From assembly GCA_024653405.1 (NCBI GenBank), contig JANLGB010000100.1:1-7685 (forward strand): DNA of 7,685 nt, read 5' to 3'. Of the stretch, positions 6,234-7,685 are shown piece after piece (positions within the stretch are counted from its first letter, which is position 1; each line of letters starts with the position of its first letter). The stretch is from Candidatus Saccharicenans sp. (GTDB lineage Bacteria; Acidobacteriota; Aminicenantia; Aminicenantales; Saccharicenantaceae). Position numbers and translations under genes: made by a program. A model generated the notes under the pieces. That model was not told the DNA's origin, did not search any database, and saw only the letters and a list, made by a program, of their open reading frames with translations.

Positions 6234-6243
6234 AGATTCCAGC
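6206..6243 (+). terminator. Overlapping alternative hairpins with a T6 run
   Basis: CCCGG (6206-6210) and CCGGG (6221-6225) form a stem followed after AC by six T (6228-6233), a terminator-like shape on the plus strand. A competing perfect 9-bp stem GCTGGAATC / GATTCCAGC (6210-6218 with 6235-6243) overlaps both the first arm and the loop and encloses the T run. Forming one stem excludes the other. On the minus strand there is no U tract after the stem, so it does not look like the endonuclease V terminator. Confidence 0.4.
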
Positions 6244-6293
6244 TTTCTTAATCAAGATTTAATGTTCTGAACTGAGGGTTGCAAACCAACCGG

Positions 6294-6977
6294 TCATGTT
6301 TGAGCCTGCTTGAGCTTCTGCGTCAGCTGGTGGGCCAGCCGGAGCGGTTCCGGCACCCGGAAGCCCCGCAGGCATTGCCGGACCAGGTTCAGGGCATCCC
6401 GGTGATTAACCAGGTGGCCGGGCGAAACAAAGATTGGCCGGACACCGGCCCGGCTGCGAAGGACATGGCCGACCAGTTCTCCTTTGTGCTTTAGCTGGCA
6501 GCAGCAGCCCTGTTTTCTGGCCGGCATCCGGAACTCGCCGATGAGATGGGATTTGGCGCAGCCGATGCTGGGAGTGTTGAGGATTATTCCCAGGAAGGTG
6601 GCGATACCCAACCTCCGGGGATGGGCGATTCCCTGCCCGTCTATGAGCAGCAGGTCGGGCTTGTGCCGCAGCTTGAGCAGGGCCTGGTAGATGGCCGGGC
6701 CTTCGCGGAAGGATAGAAAGCCCGGGATATAGGGAAACTTCAGCGGCTCAACGGCGGTCTGCTCTTCCAGGAGTTCCAGCCCGGGGAAGGAGAAAAGGCA
6801 GACGGCAGCCAGGACCAGCTCGTCGGTAAAGGCGGCATCAACCGCGGCCAGGTGGCGGGGCGGAGCCTCGAGTGGTACCAGTCGCAGTTTTTTGAGCAGC
6901 TCGACCTGGACCCGGCGGGCCTCCTCGATTGACCCCGGGTAAAGCCATCGCTCCATCTTCATCTTGCCTTGAACCAT
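6294..6977 (-). CDS. nfi: Endonuclease V (deoxyinosine 3' endonuclease)
   Basis: A 227-residue protein, the normal size. The enzyme nicks DNA at the second phosphodiester bond 3' of deoxyinosine, starting repair of deaminated adenine. Catalytic metal-binding residues are present: D47 (AAVDAAF), E92 (FREGP) and D113 (LLIDGQG). Also visible are the wedge tyrosine Y83 in FPYIPG, H119 in GIAHPRRLG, K142 in GCAKS, SPGH at 185-188, and RLAH at 213-216. All line up with the Thermotoga maritima enzyme as I recall it. One difference: the GIASH(L/M)G segment of relatives reads GIATFLG here, with F128 in place of a conserved histidine. A CCC run at 158-160 is also unusual. ATG 6977 is the longest start but has no clear SD; Met6 and Met8 are alternatives, and the family N-terminus fits any of the three. 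The gene is divergent from the HAD gene and lies 341 bp upstream of the sigma factor gene on the same strand. Confidence 0.9.
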   Translation of the reverse strand: MVQGKMKMERWLYPGSIEEARRVQVELLKKLRLVPLEAPPRHLAAVDAAFTDELVLAAVCLFSFPGLELLEEQTAVEPLKFPYIPGFLSFREGPAIYQALLKLRHKPDLLLIDGQGIAHPRRLGIATFLGIILNTPSIGCAKSHLIGEFRMPARKQGCCCQLKHKGELVGHVLRSRAGVRPIFVSPGHLVNHRDALNLVRQCLRGFRVPEPLRLAHQLTQKLKQAQT

Positions 6978-6982
6978 TTCTT

Positions 6983-6990
6983 ATTATAAT
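6983..6990. promoter_or_regulatory. Palindromic ATTATAAT, a possible shared -10 for the divergent nfi and HAD genes
   Basis: The self-complementary ATTATAAT yields a perfect TATAAT on both strands (plus 6985-6990, minus 6983-6988). In the plus direction TTGCCT (6964-6969) lies at a short 15-bp spacing. In the minus direction no -35 is evident, and transcription would begin at about the A of the endonuclease V ATG, giving a leaderless message. The gap between the genes is only 85 bp, so promoters must lie here or inside the coding ends. Confidence 0.35.
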
Positions 6991-7062
6991 CTTTTTCCCG
7001 TGTTTCAGTCGGATTTTTGAGCAGCGAACAGAAATTTCCGACCGGTTTCGGAGAGCAGGCGC

Positions 7063-7685
7063 ATGATAATCTGTTTTGACGTGGATGGCGTCCTGGTGGA
7101 AGTCGGACCGAGCTATTATCGGGCGCTGTCGGAAACGGTTTCCCATTTCCTGGCAAAGCCGGTTGATTTCGACCTGCTACTGCAGCTGAAATTCAGGCTC
7201 AACCTTAACAACGACTGGGATGCCACGCTGGCCGGGATTCTTTTTTATCGCAGTGGCCTGGAGCCGGAGGAATTTATCCGGCAGTTATCCTCCGGGCCGC
7301 CGGACTTCAGGAAGTTTTATGACCGGGCGGCTCAAGCTGGAATTGAGCTTCCCGATTACAACCGGCTGATAGAAAAATTTGAAGCCCTCTACCGGCAGTA
7401 TCGGCCGCTCGAGACTTTAAATATTTCTCCCGACACCCTGGGAAAGATAAGATCAATGGCCAGGACAATGGCGGTGATAACCGGAAGGACGCGGGAAGAC
7501 CTGGATTATACTTTTAAGAAGTTTTCGCTTTATCCTTTTTTTGAAGTGATCATCGCCGAAGACGACCTGCCCTCGGTTGAAACTCGCAAACCTTCCTCCT
7601 ATCCGTTGGAACTGCTTTTTGAAAAATGCGGCGACTCCAGCCCGGCCTGTTATATCGGGGATACTCTGGCTGTCAGCCAGAGTAT
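7063..7685 (+). CDS. HAD-superfamily hydrolase, subfamily IA, hyp1-like (3' end beyond window)
   Basis: 207 codons are visible from ATG 7063; the gene continues past the right edge. A GGAGAG Shine-Dalgarno lies 7 nt upstream (7050-7055). HAD motifs appear in order: motif I DVDGV with nucleophile D6 and general acid D8, motif II ITGRT (T140), motif III lysine K176 in RKPSSYP, and motif IV YIGDT (D200). The usual second acid four residues after D200 is V204 instead. The cap segment contains LNNDWDATL (48-56), which resembles the NNDW signature of the HAD-SF-IA-hyp1 group (TIGR01548). That group is mostly uncharacterised and has been linked to histidine biosynthesis because one eukaryotic member is fused to imidazoleglycerol-phosphate dehydratase. 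A small-molecule phosphatase is therefore likely; histidinol-phosphate is a possible substrate by inference only. It is soluble, with no signal peptide. No his genes are visible in the window. Confidence 0.8.
   Translation, partial: MIICFDVDGVLVEVGPSYYRALSETVSHFLAKPVDFDLLLQLKFRLNLNNDWDATLAGILFYRSGLEPEEFIRQLSSGPPDFRKFYDRAAQAGIELPDYNRLIEKFEALYRQYRPLETLNISPDTLGKIRSMARTMAVITGRTREDLDYTFKKFSLYPFFEVIIAEDDLPSVETRKPSSYPLELLFEKCGDSSPACYIGDTLAVSQS

Larger units (their letters stand above)
6051..6293. other. Remainder of the 341-bp intergenic region between the sigma factor and endonuclease V genes
   Basis: No credible protein gene is seen here on either strand. The stretch holds a 13-bp palindrome ATTTATAATAAAT (6121-6133) that contains a perfect plus-strand TATAAT (6124-6129), a bulged hairpin at 6150-6186, and a set of overlapping stems with a T6 run at 6206-6243. 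A small GGTTG-CAAAC-CAACC stem (6277-6291) lies just past the endonuclease V stop but lacks a U run in that gene's direction. The region between 6051 and 6117 shows nothing I can name. Confidence 0.5.

Noticed and set aside
6838..7156. Two minus-strand frames across the nfi/HAD divergent region
   Set aside because: They conflict with the HAD start, which has an SD and the DVDGV motif, and with endonuclease V; translations lack motifs.
1..7685. CRISPR arrays, insertion sequences, tRNA or rRNA genes
   Set aside because: No regularly spaced repeats, transposase motifs, terminal inverted repeats, tRNA cloverleaf or rRNA stretches were seen on reading both strands.

Overview
The window is bacterial chromosomal DNA of moderately high G+C. 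It is densely coded on both strands and holds six protein genes: two cut by the window edges and four complete. I see no mobile element, CRISPR array, rRNA or tRNA. The proteins are housekeeping or repair types: a group 1/2 sigma-70 factor, a thioredoxin-reductase-like flavoprotein, an LD-carboxypeptidase, endonuclease V and a HAD phosphatase. With them is a large secreted glycoside-hydrolase-like protein that runs into a formylglycine-generating-enzyme (FGE/SUMF1) type domain. That last combination, together with an endonuclease V close to the Thermotoga type, suggests an anaerobic or thermophilic, sugar-degrading, poorly cultured lineage. Acidobacteriota/Aminicenantota is my guess, at low confidence; nothing here proves the taxon.

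Layout, left to right. Positions 1-2304 (minus) are one uninterrupted reading frame of 768 codons whose 3' end lies beyond the left edge: a signal peptide, a beta-rich N-terminal region, a TIM-barrel-like hydrolase region, and the first residues of an FGE-like domain. Positions 2305-2503 are a divergent control region with a good sigma-70 promoter (TTGACG, 17 bp, GATAAT) for the flavoprotein gene at 2504-3412 (plus). That gene meets the LD-carboxypeptidase gene (3423-4397, minus) tail to tail, 10 bp apart. The sigma factor gene (4525-5952, minus, GTG start with a strong Shine-Dalgarno) lies upstream of the carboxypeptidase gene in the same direction, with a 127-bp gap containing hairpins. Positions 5953-6293 are a 341-bp intergenic region holding the sigma factor promoter and leader and a possible small plus-strand RNA or terminator. 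Endonuclease V (6294-6977, minus) and a HAD hydrolase (7063 to the right edge, plus) are divergent from a short shared control region.

The genes do not form one obvious pathway. The main points of interest are as follows. (1) The thioredoxin-reductase-like protein keeps its FAD motif and CATC redox pair but has lost the NADPH-binding signatures, so it probably takes electrons from something other than NADPH. (2) The hydrolase-FGE fusion is absent from a simple closed-ORF listing because it runs off the window. (3) The 341-bp region contains a possible unannotated RNA. I find no convincing multi-gene novel system.
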